A stretch of DNA of 64,000 bases from Elizabethkingia bruuniana (lineage in GTDB: Bacteria; Bacteroidota; Bacteroidia; Flavobacteriales; Weeksellaceae): contig NZ_CP014337.1 in assembly GCF_002024805.1 (NCBI RefSeq), positions 2,728,001 through 2,792,000 of the forward strand, read 5' to 3'. The translations under genes were made by a program, and so were the position numbers. Below the pieces are notes generated by a model. The model was not told the origin of the DNA and did no database searches. It worked only from the letters and a program-made list of their open reading frames with translations. Shown here piece after piece: positions 19,233 to 28,913 of the stretch (position 1 is its first letter; the number at the start of each line of letters is the position of its first letter).

Positions 19233-20291
19233 ATGACTATAGAAGAACTAAAAGCAAATAAACTTATCTTATTTGAAGTAGTCTCCGGAAGCCGTGCCTT
19301 CGGACTGGTTACAGAAAATTCGGATACCGATATACGGGGTGTTTACTATCTGCCAAAAGATTCCTTTCTAGGTCTCGATTATATTCCGCAGGTATCTAAC
19401 GAAACCAATGACATTACCTATTATGAAATAGGCAGGTTTATGGAGCTTTTGCAAAAAAACAATCCAAATATTCTGGAAATTCTGGCCAGTCCGGATGATT
19501 GCATTTTGTATAAACATCCGTTGATGGATTTACTAGCCCCAAAAGATTTTCTATCCAAGCAATGTAAAGATACTTTTGCCGGCTATGCCATATCCCAGAT
19601 TAAAAAGGCTAAAGGACTGAATAAGAAAATACTGAATCCTATAGAAAAAGAGAGAAAATCCGTTCTCGACTTTTGCTATATTCTTCGGGATCACCTTTCT
19701 GTTCCTTTAAAAAAATGGCTAACGGAACAGAAAAAAACACAGGAAAAATGCGGTCTGGTTAATATAGACAATACCCGTGGAATGTTTGCGCTTTTCTATG
19801 ATGAAACCGGTACAATGGGATATAAAGGAATTATACAAAATGAAGGGGCCAATCAGGTTTCGGTATCATCTATACCTAAAGAAGCTAAATGTATCGCTTA
19901 TATTTTCTATAATCTGGATGCTTATTCTGTTTATTGCAAAGATTACCGCGAATACTGGAAATGGGTTTCCGAACGCAATGAAGACCGTTATAATGTAAAC
20001 CAGAAACACGGTCAAAATTATGACAGTAAAAATATGATGCATACAATCCGATTGCTGCAATCCTGCGAACAAGTCTTCAGAACAGGTTCTTTACGGGTAC
20101 GTGTGGATAACCGCGGTGAATTATTGGATATTAAATCCGGTAACCAAGCATACGAAACAGTAATACAAAAAGCAGAAGATTTGATACGGACTATTGAACA
20201 TTATTATACTATCTCTACCCTTCCGGATTATCCGGACATACAAAGAACACAATCTTTATTGGTAGAAATACGAAAGAACCTTTACAACTAA
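19233..20291 (+). CDS. Nucleotidyltransferase, DNA polymerase beta superfamily (COG3541-like), second copy
   Basis: 352 aa. The signature GSRAFGLVTENSDTDIRGVY lies at about residues 19-38, with the metal-binding DxD pair. The helical remainder is about 100 residues longer than in the gene at 16781, and includes HGQNYDSKNMMHTIRLLQSC. It starts 20 bp after rsr and ends just before a strong terminator, so it closes the rsr operon. Two different enzymes of the same family in one RNA-repair locus suggest distinct substrates or steps; this is inference. Confidence 0.85.
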   Translation: MTIEELKANKLILFEVVSGSRAFGLVTENSDTDIRGVYYLPKDSFLGLDYIPQVSNETNDITYYEIGRFMELLQKNNPNILEILASPDDCILYKHPLMDLLAPKDFLSKQCKDTFAGYAISQIKKAKGLNKKILNPIEKERKSVLDFCYILRDHLSVPLKKWLTEQKKTQEKCGLVNIDNTRGMFALFYDETGTMGYKGIIQNEGANQVSVSSIPKEAKCIAYIFYNLDAYSVYCKDYREYWKWVSERNEDRYNVNQKHGQNYDSKNMMHTIRLLQSCEQVFRTGSLRVRVDNRGELLDIKSGNQAYETVIQKAEDLIRTIEHYYTISTLPDYPDIQRTQSLLVEIRKNLYN

Positions 20292-20312
20292 TCTATTCTC
20301 TTTTAAATTTTC

Positions 20313-20351
20313 ACACCTCATAAGTTTCTAAAGCTTATGAGGTGTTTTTAT
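20313..20351 (+). terminator. Rho-independent terminator of the rsr operon
   Basis: A 12-bp perfect stem (ACACCTCATAAG 20313-20324 with CTTATGAGGTGT 20334-20345), a 9-nt loop and a T-run on the plus strand. Nearly the same hairpin recurs at 20737. Confidence 0.9.
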
Positions 20352-20373
20352 ATTGAAAAATAATCCAACAGAA

Positions 20374-20718
20374 CTATTTCTTTTTAGATGCTTTTGCAAC
20401 ACTGTTATAATCCAGACATATATTAATCCAATAATTAAAATCGTCTGCTTTGCGAAAGCCTTCAGGTTCAACATAGCAATAACCTTTAAGCTGCTTACCT
20501 CTCATTATCATAGGGAGAAAGCCAGTCTTTTCCGCAACCTCATCTTCAATATCCGGATGATAACGGCACATCAGGTTATCACCACTTATATTAATGCACA
20601 TTTTACCATTAACCAAAAAAGACAATCCGCTAAACATTTTCTTTTCTTCAATTTCTATATCAGGAACTTTAGCTAACCGCTCCCTAACCTTATTTGCCAA
20701 TTCGATGTTATAAGCCAT
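20374..20718 (-). CDS. TfoX/Sxy family N-terminal domain protein
   Basis: 114 aa. The whole length matches the TfoX N-terminal domain: EEKKMFSGLSFLVNGKMCIN at about residues 24-43, then a MIMRGKQLKGYCYVEPEGF core. Proteobacterial TfoX/Sxy co-activates competence genes with CRP, but single-domain members in Bacteroidota have no known role. The gene is monocistronic and flanked on both sides by nearly identical hairpins in plus orientation. Confidence 0.85.
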   Translation of the reverse strand: MAYNIELANKVRERLAKVPDIEIEEKKMFSGLSFLVNGKMCINISGDNLMCRYHPDIEDEVAEKTGFLPMIMRGKQLKGYCYVEPEGFRKADDFNYWINICLDYNSVAKASKKK

Positions 20719-20736
20719 TGACTGTTAATTTATTTT

Positions 20737-20775
20737 ACACCTCATAGGTTTTAAAAATCTATGAGGTGTTTTTAT
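20737..20775 (+). terminator. Terminator-like hairpin, near copy of the one at 20313
   Basis: An 11-bp stem (ACACCTCATAG 20737-20747 with CTATGAGGTGT 20759-20769) followed by a plus-strand T-run. No plus-strand gene ends here, and the minus strand has no T-run after the stem. It therefore looks like a duplicated copy rather than a dedicated terminator of the acyl-CoA dehydrogenase gene. Confidence 0.6.
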
Positions 20776-20799
20776 ATATGATATTTTTTAATCAGAATA

Positions 20800-22158
20800 T
20801 TATACAAACGCACTAAAGCCCGTAATCGACCTGCCGACAATAAGTGAGTTAATTTCCTTTGTTCCTTCATAAGAATAAATCGCTTCGGCATCTGCAACAA
20901 AGCGGGCAACATCATATTCCAACAGAATACCATTTCCCCCCATTACTTCACGGGCACGCGAAACAACATCACGGGTTCTCATCGTACAGAATACTTTTGC
21001 CAGAGACGCATGTTCATCTTTTAATATTCCTTCATCCTGCATTTCAGACAGTCTGAATACCAGTGTCTGCATTGCAGTAAGGTTCGACAGCATTTCTACA
21101 AGATGTCCCTGAATCATCTGGAAAGAAGCTATAGGTTTTCCGAACTGCTTACGTTTCCTGGTATAATCCAGCGCACTTTCATAAGCTCCCCTTGCACAGC
21201 CTGTTGCCATCCAGGCTACCCCGGCCCTTGTCATTCGCAATACTTTTGCTGTATCTTTAAATGAATTGGCATTTTGTAAACGGTTTTCTTCTGTTACCAG
21301 ACAGTCTTTTAATGTAATATGCCCATTTTGCACTATTCTGAGTGCCATTTTACCTTTAATCTTTTCCACAGAAAAGCCCGGGTTGTCTTTTTCCACAATA
21401 AAGCCTTTTACCTCACCATCGTCCAGATCCCTTGCCCAGATAATAATCAGGTCAGCAAATGTGGCATTACCAATCCATTTTTTCTCACCATTCAGCACCC
21501 AGCCTTCCGCTGTTTTTTTGCAGGTAGCCGTTAATCCGCCTGCAGCTCCGGAACCTACTTCCGGTTCCGTAAGCCCGAAAGCACCGATTTTATCAAACTT
21601 TTGCATTTGCGGAAGCCATTTCTGCTTTTGCTCCTCAGAGCCGCATATGTATATGGAACCCATTGCCAGACCCGATTGTACACCAAAGAAAGTTGCTATA
21701 GAAGCATCTATCCTTGCCATTTCCATAGCAATAACGCCTTCCATCAGGAATGGCATTCCCGGACAGCCATATCCTTCATAGGTGACACCGCATATATTCA
21801 GTTCTTTAAATTTTGGAATCAGTTCAAAAGGAAATTCGTCGTGCAGCCAGTAATTATTTACCAGAGGCTTTACTTCTTTTTCCATAAAAGCCCGTACTTT
21901 CAACTGGACTTCTCTTTGCTCTGGTGTCAATGTATGGTAGATATCATAAAAATCCCCGTCTATAGGTGGAAGCTCTTTTTTAGGTTTGTCCTGATCCATC
22001 ATCTTCATCAGTCCCTTTAACTGCTTATCATCCAGCTTCGAGAAGTTATCCATAAGTTTCGGAATATCTACTCTTTGTGAGATCTTACTCAGCTTTTCAA
22101 AATCAACAGATTTAAACAATGTTATAGCCTGCCGGATATTGGCGAAAATATTTGACAT
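20800..22158 (-). CDS. Acyl-CoA dehydrogenase (glutaryl-CoA dehydrogenase-like)
   Basis: 452 aa from ATG 22158 (MSNIFANIRQAITLF); 22 hydrophobic codons upstream are open but unlikely to be used. The first 60 residues are an extra helical extension. The family core follows with the FAD-binding FGLTEPEVGSGAAGGLTA and the C-terminal MGGNGILLEYDVARF plus YEGTKEIN. It oxidises an acyl-CoA to the 2-enoyl-CoA and passes electrons to ETF. The substrate is not certain; a glutaryl-type or medium/short-chain substrate is possible. Confidence 0.88.
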   Translation of the reverse strand: MSNIFANIRQAITLFKSVDFEKLSKISQRVDIPKLMDNFSKLDDKQLKGLMKMMDQDKPKKELPPIDGDFYDIYHTLTPEQREVQLKVRAFMEKEVKPLVNNYWLHDEFPFELIPKFKELNICGVTYEGYGCPGMPFLMEGVIAMEMARIDASIATFFGVQSGLAMGSIYICGSEEQKQKWLPQMQKFDKIGAFGLTEPEVGSGAAGGLTATCKKTAEGWVLNGEKKWIGNATFADLIIIWARDLDDGEVKGFIVEKDNPGFSVEKIKGKMALRIVQNGHITLKDCLVTEENRLQNANSFKDTAKVLRMTRAGVAWMATGCARGAYESALDYTRKRKQFGKPIASFQMIQGHLVEMLSNLTAMQTLVFRLSEMQDEGILKDEHASLAKVFCTMRTRDVVSRAREVMGGNGILLEYDVARFVADAEAIYSYEGTKEINSLIVGRSITGFSAFV

Positions 22159-22329
22159 AAGAATACGTTTAGTGATTTTACTGATAAAAGTTACAAAAAA
22201 ATACCGGAACACTCTTTGAAACAATATATTAAGTAAAACAAATCAGTTCTTTCCACCTCAGAATGGCGCCTACAAACCTGTTACAATAATCAGATATCGT
22301 ATAAAATAAAATTTTATTTAAATTAATTA

Positions 22330-22358
22330 TTGTTTTACGATAATTAATTATACATTTG
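22330..22358 (+). promoter_or_regulatory. Consensus Bacteroidota promoter for the DUF2975/HTH operon
   Basis: TTG at 22330-22332 and TACATTTG at 22351-22358, separated by 18 bp, fit the -33 TTG / -7 TAnnTTTG consensus. The first gene starts 25 bp downstream. Confidence 0.75.
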
Positions 22359-22383
22359 CATTATTAAACTAAATTAACGTGAC

Positions 22384-22899
22384 ATGAACCAGAACAAAAT
22401 TATTTCGAAAATACTCTACTATATATGCTGCATCTTGTCTGCAGGCTATCTGGTAACAGCTGTATATTCAATACTCTGTCTTATAACCGGTTTCGCCATT
22501 ACTCCTTATAAGCAGAATCTTTATCTGCATATAAATTATCCATTTACAGAAACTCCTTTTCTTAATATTGAGAACAATTACCCTTACATTATGTTTTCTT
22601 TTATGACTGTCCTTATCGGTTATGGTATATTCTTCTGGCTATCGGCAAAGGTTTTCAGAGTATTTATTCAACCAAAGCTTTTTACGAAAGAGAATATCTC
22701 GGAGCTTCGAAGATTTTACATTTATAATATCTTCTTTCCACTGCCTGTAGCTATATTAGCCAGCTTCTTTGTAGAGGTAGAAAGTATCGTTTGGGGATTA
22801 GTATTTATCCACTTTATGTTAGGAATATTCTGTCTGTTCCTAGCGAATATCTTTTCGCAAGGGTTACATTTGCAAAACGAACAAGACTTATTTATATAA
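22384..22899 (+). CDS. DUF2975 family membrane protein
   Basis: 171 aa with four hydrophobic helices (about residues 10-33, 58-80, 113-135, 138-160). This fits the DUF2975 family, which is almost always encoded with a small XRE-type regulator, as it is here one base downstream. The pair may form a membrane-linked switch, but the family has no established function. Confidence 0.8.
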   Translation: MNQNKIISKILYYICCILSAGYLVTAVYSILCLITGFAITPYKQNLYLHINYPFTETPFLNIENNYPYIMFSFMTVLIGYGIFFWLSAKVFRVFIQPKLFTKENISELRRFYIYNIFFPLPVAILASFFVEVESIVWGLVFIHFMLGIFCLFLANIFSQGLHLQNEQDLFI

Positions 22900-22900
22900 A

Positions 22901-23107
22901 ATGCCAATTGTAGTAAACTTAGATGTGATGCTTGCCAAGCGTAAAATGCAGAGTAAAGAATTGGCAGAGAAACTGGGAATTACCCCTGTAAATCTATCTA
23001 TTCTGAAAACAGGCAAGGCCAAAGGCGTTCGTTTCGACACGCTGGAAGCTATCTGTAAGATTCTGGAGTGCCATCCTGGTGATATTCTGGAATACAGAGA
23101 AGACTAA
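22901..23107 (+). CDS. XRE family helix-turn-helix regulator (YozG-like)
   Basis: 68 aa, essentially one Cro/CI-type HTH: MLAKRKMQSKELAEKLGITP for the first helices, then VNLSILKTGKAKGVRFDTLE and CHPGDILEY at the end. It starts 1 bp after DUF2975. Autoregulation of the pair is likely but not shown by a visible operator. Confidence 0.9.
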   Translation: MPIVVNLDVMLAKRKMQSKELAEKLGITPVNLSILKTGKAKGVRFDTLEAICKILECHPGDILEYRED

Positions 23108-23179
23108 CACATTGTAACATACCACTTTAATAAAGCAACGGAAACGTTGCCAGCTGTTCTATTATCTAAACTCAACTAT

Positions 23180-24052
23180 ATGAACACACTATCTGTTAAC
23201 CACCTCAGCCTGACTTATAAAAATGGTTTTCAGGCAATTAAAGACATTTCATTGGAAATAGGAAATGGTATGTTTGGGCTTTTGGGACCCAACGGTGCCG
23301 GAAAATCCTCGTTGATGAAAACCATTGTAGGCTTACAAAAACCAACTTCCGGGAGTATTGTTTTCAACGGAGTCAATGTATCTGAAGATCCGGATTACAT
23401 CAAACAAAACCTCGGTTTCCTGCCTCAGGATTTTGGTGTTTATCCTAAAGTATCGGCTTATGATCTTTTGGAGCACATAGCCTTGTTGAAAGGCATCAGC
23501 AATCGTACGGAACGCAAAGAACAAATTCTGAATCTGTTGGAAAAAGTTAATCTTTCTGATTTCAGAAAAAAAGAAGTGCATACCTTCTCCGGCGGTATGC
23601 GGCAGAGATTTGGCGTAGCGCAAGCTTTGTTAGGAAATCCAAAAATTATTATTGTAGATGAACCCACAGCCGGGCTTGATCCTGAGGAACGTAATCGCTT
23701 CAACTCTTTACTGAATGACATTAGTAAAGATGTTATTGTAATTCTTTCTACACATTTGGTAGAAGATGTCCGCAATCTATGCTCCGAAATGGCAATTATG
23801 AATAAAGGACAGCTTCTGAGAAAAGGAAACCCTAACGAACTGATCGCTGAACTTGAAAATAAAATATGGTTCAGGTCCATTGATAAATCTGAGCTGGAAA
23901 ATTACCGGAATATGTATCATATTATCAGCCAGCAACTGATTGAAAGGGAATTGTACATTACTACTTATTCCCCGGAGCAGCCTAAGGATTTTCTTTCAGT
24001 AAATCCTTTACTGGAACACGTTTACTTCCAAACACTTACTCAAAAACCTTAG
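23180..24052 (+). CDS. ABC transporter ATP-binding protein
   Basis: 290 aa from ATG 23180 (MNTLSVNHLSLTYKNGF); a TTG 33 bp upstream is not needed. Walker A GPNGAGKSS, the Q-loop, signature FSGGMRQRFG and Walker B IIIVDEPTAGLD followed by the H-switch STH are all intact. It is the ATPase of the membrane protein encoded 2 bp downstream, and probably exports an unknown substrate or a peptide. Confidence 0.92.
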   Translation: MNTLSVNHLSLTYKNGFQAIKDISLEIGNGMFGLLGPNGAGKSSLMKTIVGLQKPTSGSIVFNGVNVSEDPDYIKQNLGFLPQDFGVYPKVSAYDLLEHIALLKGISNRTERKEQILNLLEKVNLSDFRKKEVHTFSGGMRQRFGVAQALLGNPKIIIVDEPTAGLDPEERNRFNSLLNDISKDVIVILSTHLVEDVRNLCSEMAIMNKGQLLRKGNPNELIAELENKIWFRSIDKSELENYRNMYHIISQQLIERELYITTYSPEQPKDFLSVNPLLEHVYFQTLTQKP

Positions 24053-24054
24053 TT

Positions 24055-27000
24055 ATGAACACCATATTTTTATTTGAGACCCAACGCCGTAGGAAGCATT
24101 GGTTCAGTTATGCTATTGCCATTACCCTTATGGGGATCGGAGTATTTTGTGGTAATAATTTTAATATGTCGGTTGGTGATGGTATTTATCTCAACTCACC
24201 TTATACGATTGGATTTATAACCGGGATGCTAAGTCTGGCTGTTATATTTATTGCTATTATTTATGCTATTCAGCAACTATTCAAAGATCAGGATTCTAAA
24301 TTTGATATTGTACTTTTCTCATTTCCATTATCCCGAAGAAAATACCTGAACGGACATTTTGCTGCTTATTTTTTGTTCACTTTTCTGAGTTTTGTCTTTA
24401 TTGTTTTAGGTTTTATAATTGGGCAAAATCTGAGATCCGGTAGCGAAATACAGACTAACTTGAATGCATGGTACTATATTTACCCACTTCTAATCTTCGG
24501 TTTTCTTAACTGTTTTCTGGTATGCAGCTTTCTGTTCTTTATATCATTTACTACTCGCAAAAAGTTATTGGTAGTCGTCGGAGGGTTGTTATTGTATGTT
24601 TTTTATATGGTAGTTCTCGTGTTTTCCAATTCACCTTTTATGGCCGGCAGCCTGCCACAGCCTGCCGAAACCCAGCACTTATCAGCTATTGCAGATCCTT
24701 TTGGTCTGTCTTCCTATTTTTTAGAAGCAAAGGATCTGAATATTCAGCAAAAGAACACTCGGATTGTACCATTTTCAGGAATATTACTTCTAAACAGGAG
24801 CCTTTACTTTGCAATATCTCTGGCTTTACTTATTCTTACCCACAGCTTGTTTTCTTTCTCAGGTGCTGCAGCGAAAAAATTAAAAAAAGGAATTCTCATA
24901 CTTTCCGAATCCTCAGCTGTTGGTTTTGTAGAATATAAAACCGCAAATCTGAATTTCGGGAATATAGCAGGAATAGTTTCTGCACTGTCTTTTGCCAGAA
25001 TAGATCTTATATATTTGTTTAAAAGCATTGCAATTCCGGCGATTTCTATTTTATTACTCTTCTTTACCGGAATGGAGATGTATGCTGAGATTGAGAAAGG
25101 AATACGGCTTCCACAGAAATTTGCAAGTTCCGGGTTAATGGCCGTTACAATTTCAGAGAACTTTCATTTACTGGGTCTACTTATCATTACTTATTTCATC
25201 AATGATTTGTACTGGCGAAGTCAGATCTCCGGCTTTGCTATGATCGAAAAAAGCACTTTTTTTCATAAAAATAAACTTACAGGTCATTTTCTTTCATCCA
25301 GTGTTTTGCTATTCTTTTTCACTGGAATACTAATTGCCGAAGGCCTTGTGTTCCAATGGATATATCATTATTTCCATATTGATTGGTATGCCTATTGGGG
25401 TGCAATACTCTTCAATACTTTTCCGCTAATATTATTTTCAGGACTAATATTACTGATCAATGACAATATCAGGAACAGATTTCTGGCCTTAGGTCTTTCT
25501 GTATTGGCTGTTTTTCTGTTTACAGGTCCTCTGTCTAAAAAACTTATTTCATATCCTGTACTCAGAATATTTTCAGACTACGTTGGAGTCTACAGCGATT
25601 TCAATGGATACGGACCTTATGCTTTCTCTTTTGCAGAAAGATTAATACTCGGACTGGCACTTGTATTTTTTTTCTGGAAGTTAAATGAATTTGTTAAAGC
25701 CAAAAAATGGAATCTGAAAAGTTCTGTTCTGATGATAATCTTACTAATAGCAGGAATATTCAGTGCCAATCTTTTTATGAAAGGCTATACTCCCAAAGAT
25801 GAAGAAAAAGCTTTGGCTGATGCTGCCGGTTATGAATTAAAGTTTCGGAAATATGAAAGCTTCTCTCAGCCTGCTATTAAAGATATTAAGACAGATATTC
25901 AACTCTATCCGGCTACCAATTCTTATCAGATTCAGGGACACTACTCTTTGGTAAATCAGACAGGTAAAACGATTGATCGGGTTCTAATTAATTTTAGTCC
26001 TGATTTAAAGATTGAATCTGCTATTTTCACTACAACTACAGAGCGCAAAAATATAGACAGTGATATAACAGAAATTGTACTAAAAAAACCGTTAGAACCT
26101 AATGAAAATGCAAGTCTGGATTTCAAATTATCCTACCATTGGTATACTGTAAATGGTCATCAATCCTTTAATGCCATTATAGAAAACGGCTCTTTCATGC
26201 GGATTAGCCGTTATTATCCACTTATCGGCTATCAGAAAGACAGAGAAACAGAAGATGAGCATATCCGAAAAGAATATAAACTTGGAAAATTGGATAAATT
26301 AAAGAAAGCTGAAGCTCCGGAAGTATTCAGAGACGATTTTATTAACCTGGATATGACCGTTTCTACAGATAAAAATCAGACGGCTGTAGGTACGGGAGAT
26401 CTTATAAAACACTGGACCAAAGACAATAGAAATTATTTCCGCTATACAGTAAAGTCTATTCCTTTCCGGTTTGCTGTCTCATCAGCAAAATACGACCAGA
26501 AAAGCCTTATTTACAAAGGAATTAAAATGAATATACTATATCTGAGAAAGCATGCCGAAAATGTAGACCACCTCATCCGCAATGCAAAACTTACGCTGGA
26601 TTACTGTATTCAAAATTTCGGGCAGTATCCTTTCGGGAGCATCACTTTTGCCGAAATCTCCTCATTTACCAAAGGTTTTGCTGCCACAGCATATCCTTCT
26701 GCAGTATTCATGCCTGAAGACATGGTATTTCATGCGAATATATATGCGGACAAAAAGCAGGATGTTATTAATGAACTTGCCGGACACGAGCTTTCACATC
26801 TCTGGTGGGGCAACAGCCTTATTAATCCTGATGAACGCGAAGGCGCAGTCATGCTTACAGAAACGCTTGCCATGTATACGGAAATGATGTTGTATAAAAA
26901 AATGCATGGAGAAGCAAAAATGAAGGAAAGGCTGAAAATGCATCAGCAAATCTATGATAATGAAAAGGGACTTTCTGAAAACCAACCTCTGTATAAGGTT

Positions 27001-27219
27001 ACAACCGAAAATGCACATATTTCTTATTCAAAGGGGGCTGTAGTTATGGTAAAACTAAGTGAACTTATTGGTGAGAATAAAGTCAATATGGCTTTAAAAA
27101 ATTTCCTTGAAAACAACCGATATCCAAAAAAGCCAAGAAGTATAGATTTATTGAACGAATTCTACAAGGCAAGCCCCGATAAAAGGAAAGAGATTGATAA
27201 GCTTTTTAAAGAGATTTGA
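24055..27219 (+). CDS. ABC-2 permease fused to M1 family aminopeptidase
   Basis: 1054 aa. Residues 1 to about 580 contain two sets of six or so membrane helices typical of ABC-2 permeases. The C-terminal 460 residues are a periplasmic M1 metallopeptidase with zinc motif HELSH (H911, E912, H915) and the downstream glutamate in TETLAMYTE. The beta-rich region before it (FSQPAIKDIKTDIQLYP) is the M1 N-terminal saddle. This fusion is known in Bacteroidota. It couples transport with extracytoplasmic peptide cleavage, but the substrate is unknown. The GXMEN motif of M1 enzymes appears changed (ITFAEIS), which may alter specificity. Confidence 0.88.
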   Translation: MNTIFLFETQRRRKHWFSYAIAITLMGIGVFCGNNFNMSVGDGIYLNSPYTIGFITGMLSLAVIFIAIIYAIQQLFKDQDSKFDIVLFSFPLSRRKYLNGHFAAYFLFTFLSFVFIVLGFIIGQNLRSGSEIQTNLNAWYYIYPLLIFGFLNCFLVCSFLFFISFTTRKKLLVVVGGLLLYVFYMVVLVFSNSPFMAGSLPQPAETQHLSAIADPFGLSSYFLEAKDLNIQQKNTRIVPFSGILLLNRSLYFAISLALLILTHSLFSFSGAAAKKLKKGILILSESSAVGFVEYKTANLNFGNIAGIVSALSFARIDLIYLFKSIAIPAISILLLFFTGMEMYAEIEKGIRLPQKFASSGLMAVTISENFHLLGLLIITYFINDLYWRSQISGFAMIEKSTFFHKNKLTGHFLSSSVLLFFFTGILIAEGLVFQWIYHYFHIDWYAYWGAILFNTFPLILFSGLILLINDNIRNRFLALGLSVLAVFLFTGPLSKKLISYPVLRIFSDYVGVYSDFNGYGPYAFSFAERLILGLALVFFFWKLNEFVKAKKWNLKSSVLMIILLIAGIFSANLFMKGYTPKDEEKALADAAGYELKFRKYESFSQPAIKDIKTDIQLYPATNSYQIQGHYSLVNQTGKTIDRVLINFSPDLKIESAIFTTTTERKNIDSDITEIVLKKPLEPNENASLDFKLSYHWYTVNGHQSFNAIIENGSFMRISRYYPLIGYQKDRETEDEHIRKEYKLGKLDKLKKAEAPEVFRDDFINLDMTVSTDKNQTAVGTGDLIKHWTKDNRNYFRYTVKSIPFRFAVSSAKYDQKSLIYKGIKMNILYLRKHAENVDHLIRNAKLTLDYCIQNFGQYPFGSITFAEISSFTKGFAATAYPSAVFMPEDMVFHANIYADKKQDVINELAGHELSHLWWGNSLINPDEREGAVMLTETLAMYTEMMLYKKMHGEAKMKERLKMHQQIYDNEKGLSENQPLYKVTTENAHISYSKGAVVMVKLSELIGENKVNMALKNFLENNRYPKKPRSIDLLNEFYKASPDKRKEIDKLFKEI

Positions 27220-27233
27220 TTATGCATGCAAAA

Positions 27234-27265
27234 AACCGTGTCGGAGTCTTAATTCCGACACGGTT
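27234..27265 (-). terminator. Rho-independent terminator between converging genes
   Basis: A 12-bp perfect stem (AACCGTGTCGGA with TCCGACACGGTT) and 8-nt loop. The T-run falls on the minus strand, so it mainly ends the lipoprotein gene at 27286, but it also follows the plus-strand permease gene. Confidence 0.85.
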
Positions 27266-27285
27266 CATTAAATTGTAATGGTTTC

Positions 27286-28632
27286 CTACAAGAGATTTGT
27301 TTTATAAATAGGAATTTCTTTGTTCAATAACGGGAATGTTCCTTCATATCTAAATGGAGGGATTCCAAATCCATAAAACATATCTGCCTGAATTTTCCCT
27401 TTCAGCTCAAAAGGCATACTTCTGTTAGGAACTAACTCTAATTTTAAAGATGGTACAGCAGCCACTCTCCCTCTGATGCCTGAATTGGCAATTGAGGCCG
27501 TTAAAAACTGTAATCCTACAGCTCCTTTTACTTCTACTCCTACTTCTGCAGCCAGCTCACCATCAACTTTCGTAATTTTTGGTCCGGTAATAGTTTGTAA
27601 ATTGACATTCAGATCTGGTTTCACACCCACTAAAAAGTTAGCCTTCCCGGTAAGAGAAAAGAGCTGTAATTGCACTCTTCCGGTAGCACTTGCTCCTACA
27701 TAAGGTCCTGCAGCAATAGTAGGACTTATAATAAGTCCGGTAGGTCCTAATACTATCGGTACAATAGGAATATTGATATAATCTGTTACGCTTAGTGTAT
27801 AACCTAGTTTCCCTTGGATATTTGCCAATGCCTGAAGACTGATATCATCCATAATAAAGTCAACATAGTAACTGGATAAGTGCCCCAAAGAAAAAGAAAT
27901 ATTATACTTTATCTTTGGCGTAAATCCTCCTTTTACATTAATATCTGCTGCGGCCGTAACTGGCCCCACCTGTTGTGCAGGTAAAGGAATAGTCTTATCA
28001 AAACTAAAATACTTGAAGTTAATCGTGTTACTAATTGCATTCTTCTCAATATTGGCACTCTTCTGAATATTAATTGCTTTAGCTTCCAGGTTACTGATTT
28101 TAGCATTTGCTGCCTGCGAGATCAGTCCTTCTACAGGTACATAATTGGCTTGTTGACCATTTACCTGCAATGAAGCCTGTTGCGAAGGATCATATACTCC
28201 GCTGATATTTCCGCTGTAAATAACTTCTTCAAGCTTTGCAGTTGTGGTCTTGAAAATAGTCTGACTACCCGTTCCGGACACAGAAACTACTTTAGCCAGA
28301 ATATTTTTGATCTTATCGTTTTCTATCTTAGTCGCTACAATAACAGTTCCTTCTTTTATACTATCCGTCTGATTCGTAGTATAATTAAAGCTTATCTGTT
28401 GGTCATTATCTGTAATAGCCTGTACAGATTCATCATTCAGGACGATTACATTTTTTTGTAAAACAAGATCGCCATAAGTTTTATAGCCACTGTTATTTGC
28501 AGAACTTTCCGGAAGCTTATTTCCGGTTGTATCATCTCGTGAGCATGAGCTTAGAACGAATGATAAGAACAAAGAAAAAAATACAATTGTGTATAACTTT
28601 CTTACACTTGGGGGTTGAAATCTTTTTTTCAT
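27286..28632 (-). CDS. Lipoprotein of unknown function
   Basis: 448 aa. The N-terminus has a long signal with lipobox LSSC (Cys at residue 30). The mature part is beta-rich, glycine- and valine-containing, with no motif I recognise; it ends PLLNKEIPIYKTNLL. It may be an outer-membrane surface lipoprotein. It is monocistronic with its own terminator. Confidence 0.7.
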   Translation of the reverse strand: MKKRFQPPSVRKLYTIVFFSLFLSFVLSSCSRDDTTGNKLPESSANNSGYKTYGDLVLQKNVIVLNDESVQAITDNDQQISFNYTTNQTDSIKEGTVIVATKIENDKIKNILAKVVSVSGTGSQTIFKTTTAKLEEVIYSGNISGVYDPSQQASLQVNGQQANYVPVEGLISQAANAKISNLEAKAINIQKSANIEKNAISNTINFKYFSFDKTIPLPAQQVGPVTAAADINVKGGFTPKIKYNISFSLGHLSSYYVDFIMDDISLQALANIQGKLGYTLSVTDYINIPIVPIVLGPTGLIISPTIAAGPYVGASATGRVQLQLFSLTGKANFLVGVKPDLNVNLQTITGPKITKVDGELAAEVGVEVKGAVGLQFLTASIANSGIRGRVAAVPSLKLELVPNRSMPFELKGKIQADMFYGFGIPPFRYEGTFPLLNKEIPIYKTNLL

Positions 28633-28913
28633 TGATAAAAATTTAATGTGTTTGGGATTCAGTGATACAGTCTTAGAAAAAAGACTGCCTTAATACTCTA
28701 CAATTTATGAAAAAAAGAAAATTTTAATATTAACTCAGAATTAAATTCTACCTAAATGATAGACAATTATAAAATCGCTGGTAAGTAAATCTCCCTGATA
28801 AAAGCCAATTCCTGAAAAAGAAGACCTTCCATTTTTTAGTATGCTCCGCACAAAGGTTTTTAGTTTAAAATTTAAATTCTTGATACGATAACGAACCTCT
28901 CAAATATATTATC
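28633..28913. other. Intergenic region without recognised gene
   Basis: AT-rich upstream region of the lipoprotein gene, leading into the tandem repeat. No convincing promoter box, RNA or open frame is seen. Confidence 0.5.

Noticed and set aside
21266..21781. 171-aa plus-strand frame
   Set aside because: Antisense to the acyl-CoA dehydrogenase; codon pattern follows the sense gene.
23458..23880. 140-aa minus-strand frame
   Set aside because: Antisense to the ABC ATPase with intact Walker motifs; a shadow frame.
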